NCBI GenBank assembly: GCA_013812805.1 | Contig: JACCSV010000081.1 | Span: 1-7,472, forward strand | Direction: 5' to 3' | DNA: 7,472 nt | Source: Sphingomonas sp. | Lineage (GTDB): Bacteria; Pseudomonadota; Alphaproteobacteria; Sphingomonadales; Sphingomonadaceae | Shown here: one piece after another, positions 1-5,729 of the stretch | Layout: each line of letters opens with the position of its first letter | Numbering within the stretch: position 1 is the stretch's first letter | Notes under the pieces: generated by a model | Database searches by the model: none | Told to the model about the DNA's origin: nothing | Seen by the model: only the letters and a program-made list of their open reading frames with translations | Translations under genes and position numbers: made by a program

Positions 1-131
1 GCCGTCGAGGTAATCGTCCCCGGCGCCGCCATTAAGCGTATCGATGCTGCCGCCCCAGCCACCATGTAGGAAATCATCGCCGTCCCCGCCATTCAGCGCA
101 TCTTCGCCGCCGCCGCCCTCGATCTGGCCCC
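1..131 (-). pseudogene. Continuation of the RTX repeats in the other frame, partial at the window edge
   Basis: Reading the minus strand one base out of phase from about 131 down to 1 gives further perfect RTX repeats, including GGGGEDALNGGDGDDFL and DTLNGGAGDDYLDG, with no stop to the window edge. This is clearly the same protein as the upstream frame. One extra C in the C5 run at 128-132 would join the two frames as LEGGQIEGGGGEDALNGG. The break is therefore either a one-base deletion in the genome or a sequencing/assembly error in a homopolymer. The true C terminus and any type I secretion signal lie outside the window. Confidence 0.75.
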
Positions 132-1160
132 CTCCAGGGTGTCGCTACCGCTGCCGCCCTGAAGCGTATCGTCACCTGTGCCGCCGCTCAGGCGGTCGTC
201 GCCGCCGCCGCCGTTGACGGTGTCGTTGCCGCCGTTGGCCAATGCCGTGTCGTTGCCCGCGCCGAGCGTCAGTACGTCGTTGCCCGAGCCCAGGGCGATC
301 CTGAATTCCTCGAAATTGACAACGGTGGTTCCGTCGACGAACTCGACAAGCGTCAGCGGGTTCGAGAGATCAGCGTTGATGCTGTCAGCGACAAGGTCAA
401 ACCTCAGGAACGCAGTGTCGAACCCTTGGCCCCCGTCCAGGTGGTCGATAGCGCCATCGTCGAGTTCAATTACACTGTAACCCCAAAAGTCATAGTCGGT
501 TACGATGTCGTTGCCGTCACCTCCGCTGAGAGTGTCGGTGCCGGCCCCGCCCGCAAGCTCATCGTCTTCGATTCCGCCACTAATTTCGTCAGCGCCGTCC
601 CCGCCGTAGAGTCTATCATATCCCGACCCGCCGATGAGCGAGTCGGCGCCGTCGCCGCCGCCAATGAAGTCGTTTCCGGCATCGCCGTTGAGCAGATCAT
701 TGCCGCCTCGTCCCGAAATGTAATCGTGTCCGTCGCCGCCAGACATGGCATCGTCGGAATAACTGCCGTCCAGATAGTCGTCGCCGGTGGTGCCTGTTTG
801 CGAAAAGGGGCCGAGGCTCGCGACCGTATATGTGCCATCGGAGAATTCGATAGTCTCAACGTCAAGGATTTGGTCAACTTCGCCCGTGGTGGTGTTGGTC
901 AGCCGCAGCCGTTCGAACTCCACTCCGAACGTATATTCCGCCCTGGTGCCGGAAAGCACGACCGTGTCGACGTCCGCGCCGCCGTAAATGTAATCGTCCC
1001 CCGACCCGCCGATCAGCCTGTCGTTGCCTGCCTCGCCGAAGAGTACGTCGTTGCCCGCGCCGCCATCAATGGTGTCGTTGCCGTCGTTGCCGTAAATGGT
1101 GTCGCTGGTGCTCGTACCGACAAGGCTATCGTCGTTGACAGTGCCGTTGATCGTGCCCAT
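93..1160 (-). CDS. RTX (hemolysin-type) calcium-binding repeat protein, frame broken near its 3' end
   Basis: Seen: 355 codons from ATG at 1160 to a TGA at 93. Glycine/aspartate-rich nonapeptides of the GGxGxDxLx type occur in three blocks (residues about 24-61, 125-217 and 291-344). They are separated by two non-repeat modules (about 62-113, containing VETIEFSDGTYTV, and about 218-290). The N terminus MGTINGT is typical of RTX proteins, and a GGGGGAG Shine-Dalgarno-like run lies 6 bases before this ATG, so I prefer it over the GTG at 1226. There is no N-terminal signal peptide. Known of the family: such repeats form calcium-binding parallel beta-rolls and are usually exported by a type I secretion system through a C-terminal signal, which is not in the window. 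The last 11 residues (ARSRAAAAKMR) are not RTX-like, while repeats resume at once in another frame, so the stop at 93 is probably an artefact or a mutation. No protease, lipase or other catalytic motif is visible. Substrate or role is unknown. Confidence 0.85.
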   Translation of the reverse strand: MGTINGTVNDDSLVGTSTSDTIYGNDGNDTIDGGAGNDVLFGEAGNDRLIGGSGDDYIYGGADVDTVVLSGTRAEYTFGVEFERLRLTNTTTGEVDQILDVETIEFSDGTYTVASLGPFSQTGTTGDDYLDGSYSDDAMSGGDGHDYISGRGGNDLLNGDAGNDFIGGGDGADSLIGGSGYDRLYGGDGADEISGGIEDDELAGGAGTDTLSGGDGNDIVTDYDFWGYSVIELDDGAIDHLDGGQGFDTAFLRFDLVADSINADLSNPLTLVEFVDGTTVVNFEEFRIALGSGNDVLTLGAGNDTALANGGNDTVNGGGGDDRLSGGTGDDTLQGGSGSDTLEGARSRAAAAKMR

Positions 1161-1288
1161 CCGCCGCTCCCCCACCGCTGCGCGCACGAGCCATGCCATC
1201 TTCGGAACGCAGGCGCGCGTCTGCACAACTCTATTTCAAAAAGTCCCCCGAGAAATTCGCCCCTTTAAGACTCAGAGCGAAGGGACGT

Positions 1289-1317
1289 ATAGTTTATCAT
1301 TCCTTATGGACTGTCAA
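1289..1317 (-). promoter_or_regulatory. Candidate sigma-70-type promoter for the RTX gene
   Basis: On the minus strand a perfect TTGACA -35 box (1312-1317) is followed by AACTAT (17-base spacer, 3/6 match to TATAAT), TAAACT (15-base spacer, 4/6) or TATACG (20-base spacer, 4/6). The -10 choice is therefore ambiguous. It lies in the AT-richer gap and points at the RTX start, implying a leader of about 120 bases. There is no other gene on that strand between it and the RTX start. Confidence 0.4.
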
Positions 1318-1498
1318 CACTCCGGGGCTTGATCTAGTTGTGATTGCATCGTTTTTTTGGAATGGCAGGCCCCCAGACACCGGCAAAAAGCGAATGTGCT
1401 CGCGCAGGCGAACTGGGAGCAGGAATGCGATACCGGACCCGCCCTTCGGCGCATTTCAATTGCCGAGGCTGATGTCCGCTTCGACCCATTGCGCGCAC

Positions 1499-1515
1499 AT
1501 CGGCGAAGCGCCGAT
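1499..1515 (-). terminator. Terminator-like hairpin after the orphan fragment
   Basis: The perfect inverted repeat ATCGGCG / CGCCGAT (7-bp stem, 3-base loop, read as CTT on the minus strand) starts 6 bases after the TAG of the orphan fragment. No T-run follows, so it may be a factor-assisted terminator or an mRNA 3' stabiliser. Its position argues that the fragment was once the end of an expressed gene. Confidence 0.4.
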
Positions 1516-1521
1516 CAACGG

Positions 1522-1641
1522 CTAAATATAGACGAAGTCCACGTTGGTGAGCGCGGTCCCCGCGGTAAAGTCCAGTACTTCAATGATGTAGGCATCGGCC
1601 GAAGTGGTGTCACCGTCGCTACGGGCGAGATTGGGACGAAA
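1522..1641 (-). pseudogene. Orphan C-terminal fragment of an unrecognised protein
   Basis: On the minus strand, 39 sense codons end in TAG at 1522-1524. The peptide runs from FRPNLARSDGDTTSADAY through IIEVLDFTAGTALTNVDFVYI. It looks like real protein (alternating hydrophobic beta-strand pattern, no low complexity, C/G-favouring third positions) rather than random translation. It has no start: a TAA stands directly upstream at 1642-1644. The same frame continues before that TAA for 12 codons (VEEDIYLRRIIP, 1645-1680) and is then closed by a TAG at 1681-1683. A 7-bp hairpin lies 6 bases after the stop, as expected for a genuine gene end. I infer a decayed or deleted gene whose 5' part is gone. 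I do not recognise the family. Alternatively it is a chance open stretch. Confidence 0.45.
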
Positions 1642-1702
1642 TTATGGAATTATTCGCCGCAGGTAAATGTCCTCTTCCACCTAAATTGACGTTAGCCAGC
1701 CC

Positions 1703-2161
1703 TCACCACTTGACCCTGTCGCCCGCCTTCACACCCAATTGCGCGGCGCGCCCCCCGGCGATCTCGAGCACTGCGGACACCGGCTCGCCCGAAGGCACCA
1801 TCTCCTGCGACAGCGGCACTGCGGTCGCGATCCTGGCGATGGTCCCGCCGGGGCGGATGAAAATTATGTCCAGCGGGATCAGGGTGTTTTCCATCCAGAA
1901 CGAGGTCGGCTCGGGCGGGTCGTAGGGGAAGATCATGGCGCGGTCGGGAGCGATCGATTCGCGGAACATCATCCCGCGCTTCTGCTCATCGGGCGAACGC
2001 GCGACCTCGGCGATGAAGCGGTGGGTGCCGGTCGATGAGGTGATCGTCACCGGCACCTGCTCAAGCCCGCTCTCGGCGCGCCCAAGCGGAGCTTCGGGCG
2101 CCTTGGCGGTCGGAGCGCAGGCCGCAAGCGCGACGGCCAGGGCCAACGCAAGCGCCTTCAC
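1703..2161 (-). CDS. DUF192-family lipoprotein
   Basis: 152 residues from GTG at 2161 to TGA at 1703. The N terminus is a short lipoprotein signal: Lys2, a hydrophobic Ala/Leu stretch, then the lipobox L12-A13-A14-C15, after which a Pro/Ala-rich linker leads to the domain. The DUF192 core spans about 36-152 and shows the family hallmarks RGMMFR (62-67) and FWMENTLIPLDIIFI (88-102), ending in GVKAGDRVKW. Known: DUF192 proteins are small, widespread, usually exported beta-rich proteins of unknown function. Inference: after lipidation at Cys15 it would sit on the periplasmic side of a membrane. The start is chosen because GTG overlaps the TGA of the cold-shock gene by 4 bases (GTGA), which implies translational coupling, and because it opens exactly at the signal peptide. 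A longer open frame to 2347 only reads antiphase into the cold-shock gene. Confidence 0.88.
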   Translation of the reverse strand: MKALALALAVALAACAPTAKAPEAPLGRAESGLEQVPVTITSSTGTHRFIAEVARSPDEQKRGMMFRESIAPDRAMIFPYDPPEPTSFWMENTLIPLDIIFIRPGGTIARIATAVPLSQEMVPSGEPVSAVLEIAGGRAAQLGVKAGDRVKW

Positions 2162-2751
2162 GACGGCAGCCGCATCTCGACGGCGGTCAGTCCCTTGGGC
2201 CCTTCCGCAATCCGCGCCTCCAGCAATTGCCCTTGCTGCACTTCGCCGACGCCGCTGGTGCGGGCGGTTTCCATGTGCACGAAAATGTCTTCGCCCTCGA
2301 TCCCGGGGCGGAACAGGAAACCATAGCCCTTGCTGCGGTTGAACCATTTGACTTCGACCGGCTCGAACTCACCGGCGGCGGTGGCAAGCGGGTTGCGCGG
2401 CGGCGCGTCCTCGCGCGACCGCGGCGAGCGCGGCGGCGGGTCGCTTAAGCTGGCGTCGATCGCCAGCACCTTGGTCGCCTGCAGGCCGCGCTCGAGCCGG
2501 ACGGCAACGCACTCGACCAGCGCGCCCTCGGGCAGGCTGCGCCGGCCGTGCTCGCGAAGCACGGTGAAATGGATGAGGATGTCGCCGTCGAGTTCGTCGC
2601 TGACGAGAAAGCCGAAGCCGCGAGTCGCGTCGAACCACTTCACCCGCGCGGTGACGGGTGCCAGCTCCGCCACCTCGGCCGAGTGCTCAGGTGCACCGAC
2701 CGGTTGCGGCCCCTTGGCACGACCATGGTTCACTTCCAGTGCCTGTAACAT
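2158..2751 (-). CDS. Protein with two cold-shock domains
   Basis: 197 residues with two CspA-like OB-fold domains. CSD1 is about 34-99 (VKWFDATRGFGFL, then DILIHF). CSD2 is about 131-195 (VEVKWFNRSKGYGFL, then EDIFVHM). Each carries the RNP1-like K/R-G-F/Y-G-F and RNP2-like D-I-hydrophobic-hydrophobic-H motifs that bind single-stranded RNA or DNA. They are joined by a Pro/Arg/Ser-rich, probably disordered linker (100-130), and there is a 30-residue N-terminal extension. Single-domain Csp proteins are about 70 residues; two-domain versions near 200 residues are common in alphaproteobacteria. Likely role: cytoplasmic nucleic-acid chaperone acting on mRNA structure. Whether it is cold-induced cannot be told from sequence. 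It follows recX by 38 bases and overlaps the DUF192 start by 4. The ATG at 2751 has only a weak ribosome-binding site, and a GTG at codon 7 is an alternative. Confidence 0.92.
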   Translation of the reverse strand: MLQALEVNHGRAKGPQPVGAPEHSAEVAELAPVTARVKWFDATRGFGFLVSDELDGDILIHFTVLREHGRRSLPEGALVECVAVRLERGLQATKVLAIDASLSDPPPRSPRSREDAPPRNPLATAAGEFEPVEVKWFNRSKGYGFLFRPGIEGEDIFVHMETARTSGVGEVQQGQLLEARIAEGPKGLTAVEMRLPS

Positions 2752-2789
2752 GCGTCACTCTGTCGTTAAACCGACCCCTGTCCCCCTCG

Positions 2790-3338
2790 CTACCGCTTTT
2801 CTGCGAGTTCTTCGAGGACGAAGTTGGCCCCCGGCTCAAGGGCGACGATGGCCCGGGCAAGGCCGAACGCATGGCCGGCCCGGATCATCGCCGCGATTCC
2901 CCGCTCGCGCTCCGCCCGCTCGGCACGGCTGTCCGCGAACGGGCCGAGCCGGCGGCGACGGGCAAAGCGCAGCGCCGCTTCCACCCGCTCGGCCTCGGCC
3001 AGCTGGTGGGCGCCGGCCGAATCGGCTTCGCCGACGCCGGCCGAATGAAGGCTCTGGCGAACTCGCCTGGCGCCGTAGCCGCGAGCGCTCAACGAGCGGG
3101 TCTTGGCCAGCGCGTAAGCGGCATCGTCGATATAGCCGAGGCCTGCGAGCCGCTCGGCGATGGCGGCGACATCCGCCTCGCGCTCACCCGCCCACCCGCG
3201 CTCGCGAAGCTTGCGCCCGAGGTAAGCGATCAGCTTCGAACGGGTGGTTGCGAACCGGCCGACGTAGTGCAGCGCCAGCTCGTCGAGCTTGCCCTGATCG
3301 AGCGGCGGGCGCGGCTTGCGTGGCGAACGGGGCGGCAT
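2790..3338 (-). CDS. recX: Regulatory protein RecX
   Basis: 182 residues, within the usual RecX range. The protein is all-helical and strongly basic, with three three-helix RecX repeats: about 16-48 (LDELALHYVGRFATTRSKL), about 56-103 (GYIDDAAYALAKTRSLSARGYGARRV, the most characteristic part) and about 116-168. Known: RecX binds the RecA-ssDNA filament and limits RecA recombinase and co-protease activity. It is not next to recA here; I recall such separation as common in alphaproteobacteria. It is first in a minus-strand cluster with the two-CSD protein and the DUF192 lipoprotein. The start at 3338 opens at MPPRSPRKPRP and lies 106 bases from the divergent ligase gene, so the two share a short promoter region. 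I see no GTTC-N7-GTTC SOS box there, so LexA control is not supported. A start further in is possible because the first 12 residues are low complexity. Confidence 0.88.
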   Translation of the reverse strand: MPPRSPRKPRPPLDQGKLDELALHYVGRFATTRSKLIAYLGRKLRERGWAGEREADVAAIAERLAGLGYIDDAAYALAKTRSLSARGYGARRVRQSLHSAGVGEADSAGAHQLAEAERVEAALRFARRRRLGPFADSRAERAERERGIAAMIRAGHAFGLARAIVALEPGANFVLEELAEKR

Positions 3339-3444
3339 AGCGCCGTTTTTGTGCCACAGTCGCTGCCCATCACAAAGCCACCGAAACGCTCGCTGGGGGT
3401 TGAGGGGGATTTCGGCCAGTTAGAAGGTTTTTCAGGACAGCCGC
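3339..3444. promoter_or_regulatory. Divergent promoter region between recX and the acyl-AMP ligase
   Basis: 106 bases between two divergent starts must drive at least the ligase operon rightward. On the plus strand TTGAGG (3400-3405) with TAGAAG (3421-3426) is a poor -35/-10 pair with a 15-base spacer. No convincing pair is seen for recX. AGGA at 3434-3437 is the ribosome-binding site for the ligase GTG, with 7 bases between. No palindromic operator stands out. Confidence 0.35.
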
Positions 3445-5211
3445 GTGCTCGATCGCAACTCGACGACTTCAACCGACCTGGCGCCCCCCGGCGGCACCCC
3501 GACTGTCGACGACTTGCCACGCCGGGTCGCCGACTTCGCGACCGTCGGCGAAGCGCTCGACTATGCCGCCAGGGGTCGCCGCGGCCTCAATTTCCACGAT
3601 GCCCGCGGCACCCTCGAGCGCGCTTACGCGTATTCCGAGCTGCGCGCGGACTCGGTCGCCGCGGCGCGCCGCTTCGTCACGCTCGGAATCAAGCCCGGCG
3701 ACCGGATCGCGCTGATCGCCGAGACCGGCGCCGAGTTCGCCGCAGCTTTCTTCGGTGCAATCTATGCCGGCGCCTGGCCAGTGCCGTTGCCGCTGCCGAC
3801 CAGCTTCGGCGGGCGCGACGCTTATGTCGAGCAATTGAAGCTGATGCTCAACAGCGGCGATCCGGGCCTGTTCCTCTATCCACCCGAGCTTGCCGCCTTC
3901 GCCGGCGACGCCGCCGCCCAGGTCGGCGTCGAAGCGCGCGACTGGGAGAGCCTCGGCGAAATTGCCCAGGCGGAGGGCGAGCTTCCCACGGCTGCCCCGG
4001 ACGACATCGCGTATCTGCAATATTCGAGCGGATCGACCCGCTTTCCCCACGGAGTCGCCGTCACTCACCGCGGCCTGCTCGACAATCTTCGCGCGCACGC
4101 GCTCGCCGTCGAGATCGTGGACACGGACCGGGTCGTCTCCTGGCTGCCCTGGTATCACGACATGGGGCTGGTCGGCTGCCTGCTGTCGCCGATGGCCAGC
4201 CAGATGTCGGTCGATTATCTGAAGACCGAGGATTTCGCCCGCCGCCCGCTCGCCTGGCTCGACCTCGTCACTCGCAACCCCGGCACCACGCTCAGCTACT
4301 CGCCGACCTTCGGCTACGACATCTGCGCGCGCCGCACCTCGTCGCAGACCCGGGCCGGCGACCGCTTCGACCTGTCGCGCTGGCGGATCGCCGGCAACGG
4401 CGCCGACATGATCCGCCCCGACGTGATGCAGGCGTTCGTCGACGCCTTCGATGAAGCCGGCTTCAAGGCCAGCGCCTTCTGCCCCAGCTACGGCCTCGCC
4501 GAAGCGACTCTCGCCGTCTCGATGATGCCGCCGGGCGAAGGCATCCGCCTGGAGCTGGTCGAGGAGACCAAGCTTTTGGGCGATGATAGCGGCAGCGGCG
4601 AGCGGCCGCGCCGCTTCCGAGCGATCGTCAATTGCGGCAAGCCGGTCGAGGGCATGGAGGTCGAGGTCCGAGGGCCCGACGGCGAGCTCCTCCCCGACCG
4701 CGCCATCGGCCGAATATTCGCCCGCGGCTCTGCGATCATGGTCGGCTATTTCCGCGACGAGGAAGCGACCGCCGGCTGCCTCAGCGCCGACGGCTGGCTC
4801 GATACCGGCGACATGGGCTACGTCTCGCGCGGCTACATCTTCATCGTCGGCCGCGCCAAGGACATGATCATCATCAACGGCCGCAATTACTGGCCGCAGG
4901 ACATCGAATGGGCGGTCGAGCAGCTGCCCGGCTTCAAGTCCGGCGACATCGCCGCCTTCGCTATCACCGGCCCCACCGGCGAGGAGACCCCGGCGGTGCT
5001 GGTCCACTGCCGGGTGTCGGACCCGCAAGAGCGCGGCCGCCTCCGCGACGACATCCGCGACCGAGTCCATGCGATCACCGGCATCCGCCCGGTGGTCGAG
5101 CTGGTCCCGCCGCGAACCCTGCCGCGCACCAGCTCCGGCAAGCTGTCGCGAACCAAGGCGCGGACGCTTTACCTGTCGGGCGAAATCCAGCCCTACGACA
5201 TCGCTGCGTGA
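3445..5211 (+). CDS. Fatty acyl-AMP ligase (FAAL), adenylate-forming enzyme
   Basis: 588 residues, the usual length for a stand-alone FAAL. Family reaction: fatty acid + ATP to acyl-AMP + PPi, the acyl group then passing to an acyl-carrier-protein thiol rather than to CoA. Motifs in order: P-loop YSSGSTRFPHG at 193-203; WLPWYHDMGLVG, typical of FAALs, near 233; YGLAEAT (A5) at 349-355, followed by the segment where FAALs carry their extra insertion; LDTGD (A7) at 452-456; GRAKDMI (A8 hinge) at 469-475; NGRNYWPQDIE at 478-488; and SSGK with the catalytic Lys566. All core residues are present. The P-loop has Arg199 and His202 where Gly and Lys are usual. GTG at 3445 is chosen for the AGGA site 7 bases upstream. 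Its stop overlaps the channel-like gene by 4 bases. No carrier protein or polyketide synthase is nearby, so the acceptor is unknown. CoA-ligase activity is the main alternative. Confidence 0.92.
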   Translation: MLDRNSTTSTDLAPPGGTPTVDDLPRRVADFATVGEALDYAARGRRGLNFHDARGTLERAYAYSELRADSVAAARRFVTLGIKPGDRIALIAETGAEFAAAFFGAIYAGAWPVPLPLPTSFGGRDAYVEQLKLMLNSGDPGLFLYPPELAAFAGDAAAQVGVEARDWESLGEIAQAEGELPTAAPDDIAYLQYSSGSTRFPHGVAVTHRGLLDNLRAHALAVEIVDTDRVVSWLPWYHDMGLVGCLLSPMASQMSVDYLKTEDFARRPLAWLDLVTRNPGTTLSYSPTFGYDICARRTSSQTRAGDRFDLSRWRIAGNGADMIRPDVMQAFVDAFDEAGFKASAFCPSYGLAEATLAVSMMPPGEGIRLELVEETKLLGDDSGSGERPRRFRAIVNCGKPVEGMEVEVRGPDGELLPDRAIGRIFARGSAIMVGYFRDEEATAGCLSADGWLDTGDMGYVSRGYIFIVGRAKDMIIINGRNYWPQDIEWAVEQLPGFKSGDIAAFAITGPTGEETPAVLVHCRVSDPQERGRLRDDIRDRVHAITGIRPVVELVPPRTLPRTSSGKLSRTKARTLYLSGEIQPYDIAA

Positions 5212-5657
5212 GCGACGAACGCTTCGACGCCACCGCCGGAGAGCTCGCACTGCAGCTGGGCACGTCGTTCGTCCTCGTCGCCCTGATGATCGTCATCCAC
5301 AGCATTGGCCTCATCGAAATGTCGCGCCGGCTCCACCTCAAGCAGGAGGAGCTGGAGGGCCGCAATTTCGACTATAGCGCGGTGATGCTGATGGCCGGCT
5401 TGGGCTCGCTGCTGGTGACCCTGCACATCATCGAGATCGTCATCTTCGCCTTGTTTTACCTGAGTATCGGCGCGCTGACGTCGCTGGAGTCGGCGCTCTA
5501 TTACTCGGCCACCGCTTATTCGACCCTGGGCGCGGCGACCCCCTTCTTTGCCCAGGAATGGCGCTTGGTCGGCGCCGTCGAGGCGCTGATGGGGTTCATC
5601 CTGATCGGCTGGTCGACGGCCTTCATGGTCAGCACAGTGGACCGGCTCCGGGGATAA
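5208..5657 (+). CDS. Small potassium-channel-like membrane protein with a degenerate selectivity filter
   Basis: 149 residues. Membrane segments are predicted at about 14-37 (LALQLGTSFVLVALMIVIHS), 57-90 and 118-144, with a pore-helix-like re-entrant stretch at 93-112. The layout matches small bacterial ion-channel-domain (Ion_trans_2-like) proteins, which I recall as having a pore of the form ALYFSxVTYTTLGYGD followed by WRLLxxxEAxxGxxxxGWSTA. Here the pore reads ALYYSATAYSTLGAATP and the rest is well kept (EWRLVGAVEALMGFILIGWSTAF). The GYGD of a K+-selective filter is replaced by GAAT (108-111), so K+ selectivity is doubtful. It may be a non-selective channel or a membrane protein that no longer conducts. 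The GTG start overlaps the ligase TGA by 4 bases, indicating coupled translation. TAA ends it at 5655-5657. A longer in-frame reading back to 4632 is only antiphase translation of the ligase gene. Confidence 0.8.
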   Translation: MSDERFDATAGELALQLGTSFVLVALMIVIHSIGLIEMSRRLHLKQEELEGRNFDYSAVMLMAGLGSLLVTLHIIEIVIFALFYLSIGALTSLESALYYSATAYSTLGAATPFFAQEWRLVGAVEALMGFILIGWSTAFMVSTVDRLRG

Positions 5658-5663
5658 GCCCCG
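5649..5663 (+). terminator. Short GC hairpin over the stop of the channel-like gene
   Basis: CGGGG (5649-5653) pairs with CCCCG (5659-5663) around the loop ATAAG, which contains most of the TAA stop. It is a strong but short stem with no T-run, so at best a weak or factor-dependent terminator for the ligase operon. Confidence 0.25.
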
Positions 5664-5683
5664 CCGCAGGCACCCCACGGGCA

Positions 5684-5729
5684 GCCGATCAGTCTCCGCT
5701 CCTAGAGCGCACCTGAGCTACTGATCGGC
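5684..5729. terminator. Nested inverted repeat between convergent genes
   Basis: The perfect 10-base arms GCCGATCAGT (5684-5693) and ACTGATCGGC (5720-5729) flank 26 bases, within which CGCTC (5697-5701) pairs with GAGCG (5705-5709). The right arm overlaps the last codons and stop of the sulfotransferase gene. The position between convergent genes suggests a bidirectional transcription end or mRNA 3' structure. There is no T-run on either strand, so classical intrinsic termination is not supported. Confidence 0.4.

Larger units (their letters stand above)
1161..1702. other. 542-base gap without an intact gene
   Basis: This stretch separates the RTX gene from the DUF192 gene. It is visibly less GC-rich than its flanks, with A/T runs near 1240, 1290-1305, 1351-1357 and 1525-1530. 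It holds the RTX promoter candidate, a 39-residue orphan gene end, and a hairpin just after that end. I see no intact coding region, tRNA, insertion-sequence ends or long repeats. The open frames on the plus strand here are antisense to the orphan fragment or to the RTX gene and resemble nothing I recognise. The overall picture is a recombination or deletion scar rather than a compact regulatory region. Confidence 0.6.

Noticed and set aside
1..1090. Short repeated units resembling a CRISPR or satellite array
   Set aside because: The repeats are degenerate 27-base units coding for RTX nonapeptides in frame. There are no constant repeats with unique spacers.
426..1268. Plus-strand open frame of 280 codons opposite the RTX gene
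   Set aside because: It is Val/Ala-rich with periodicity that mirrors the RTX repeats on the other strand, so it is a shadow.
1346..1357. T7 run as a plus-strand terminator
   Set aside because: No stem precedes it and no plus-strand gene lies upstream.
1388..1412. Minus-strand 4-bp stem followed by TTTTT as a terminator
   Set aside because: A stem of only GCGA/TCGC is too weak to call.
1357..1689. Plus-strand open frame of 110 codons in the gene-poor gap
   Set aside because: It shows no recognisable family, has no clear ribosome-binding site and is antisense to the more protein-like orphan fragment.
3339..3444. SOS (LexA) operator upstream of recX
   Set aside because: I found no GTTC-N7-GTTC motif of the alphaproteobacterial type in the intergenic region.
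2330..4454. Long plus-strand open frames across the cold-shock, recX and ligase genes
   Set aside because: They are Arg/Ala/Pro-rich low-complexity translations and conflict with recX, the two-CSD gene and the ligase, all of which have clear family motifs.
4632..5207. Extension of the channel-like gene upstream to 4632
   Set aside because: The added part is Arg/His/Pro-rich antiphase translation of the ligase. The GTG overlapping the ligase stop is the sensible start.
3469..5250. Long minus-strand open frame (593 codons) antisense to the acyl-AMP ligase
   Set aside because: Its translation is Asp/Ala/Gly/Arg-rich with no recognisable motif, while the plus strand encodes a full FAAL. Long antisense frames are usual in GC-rich genes.
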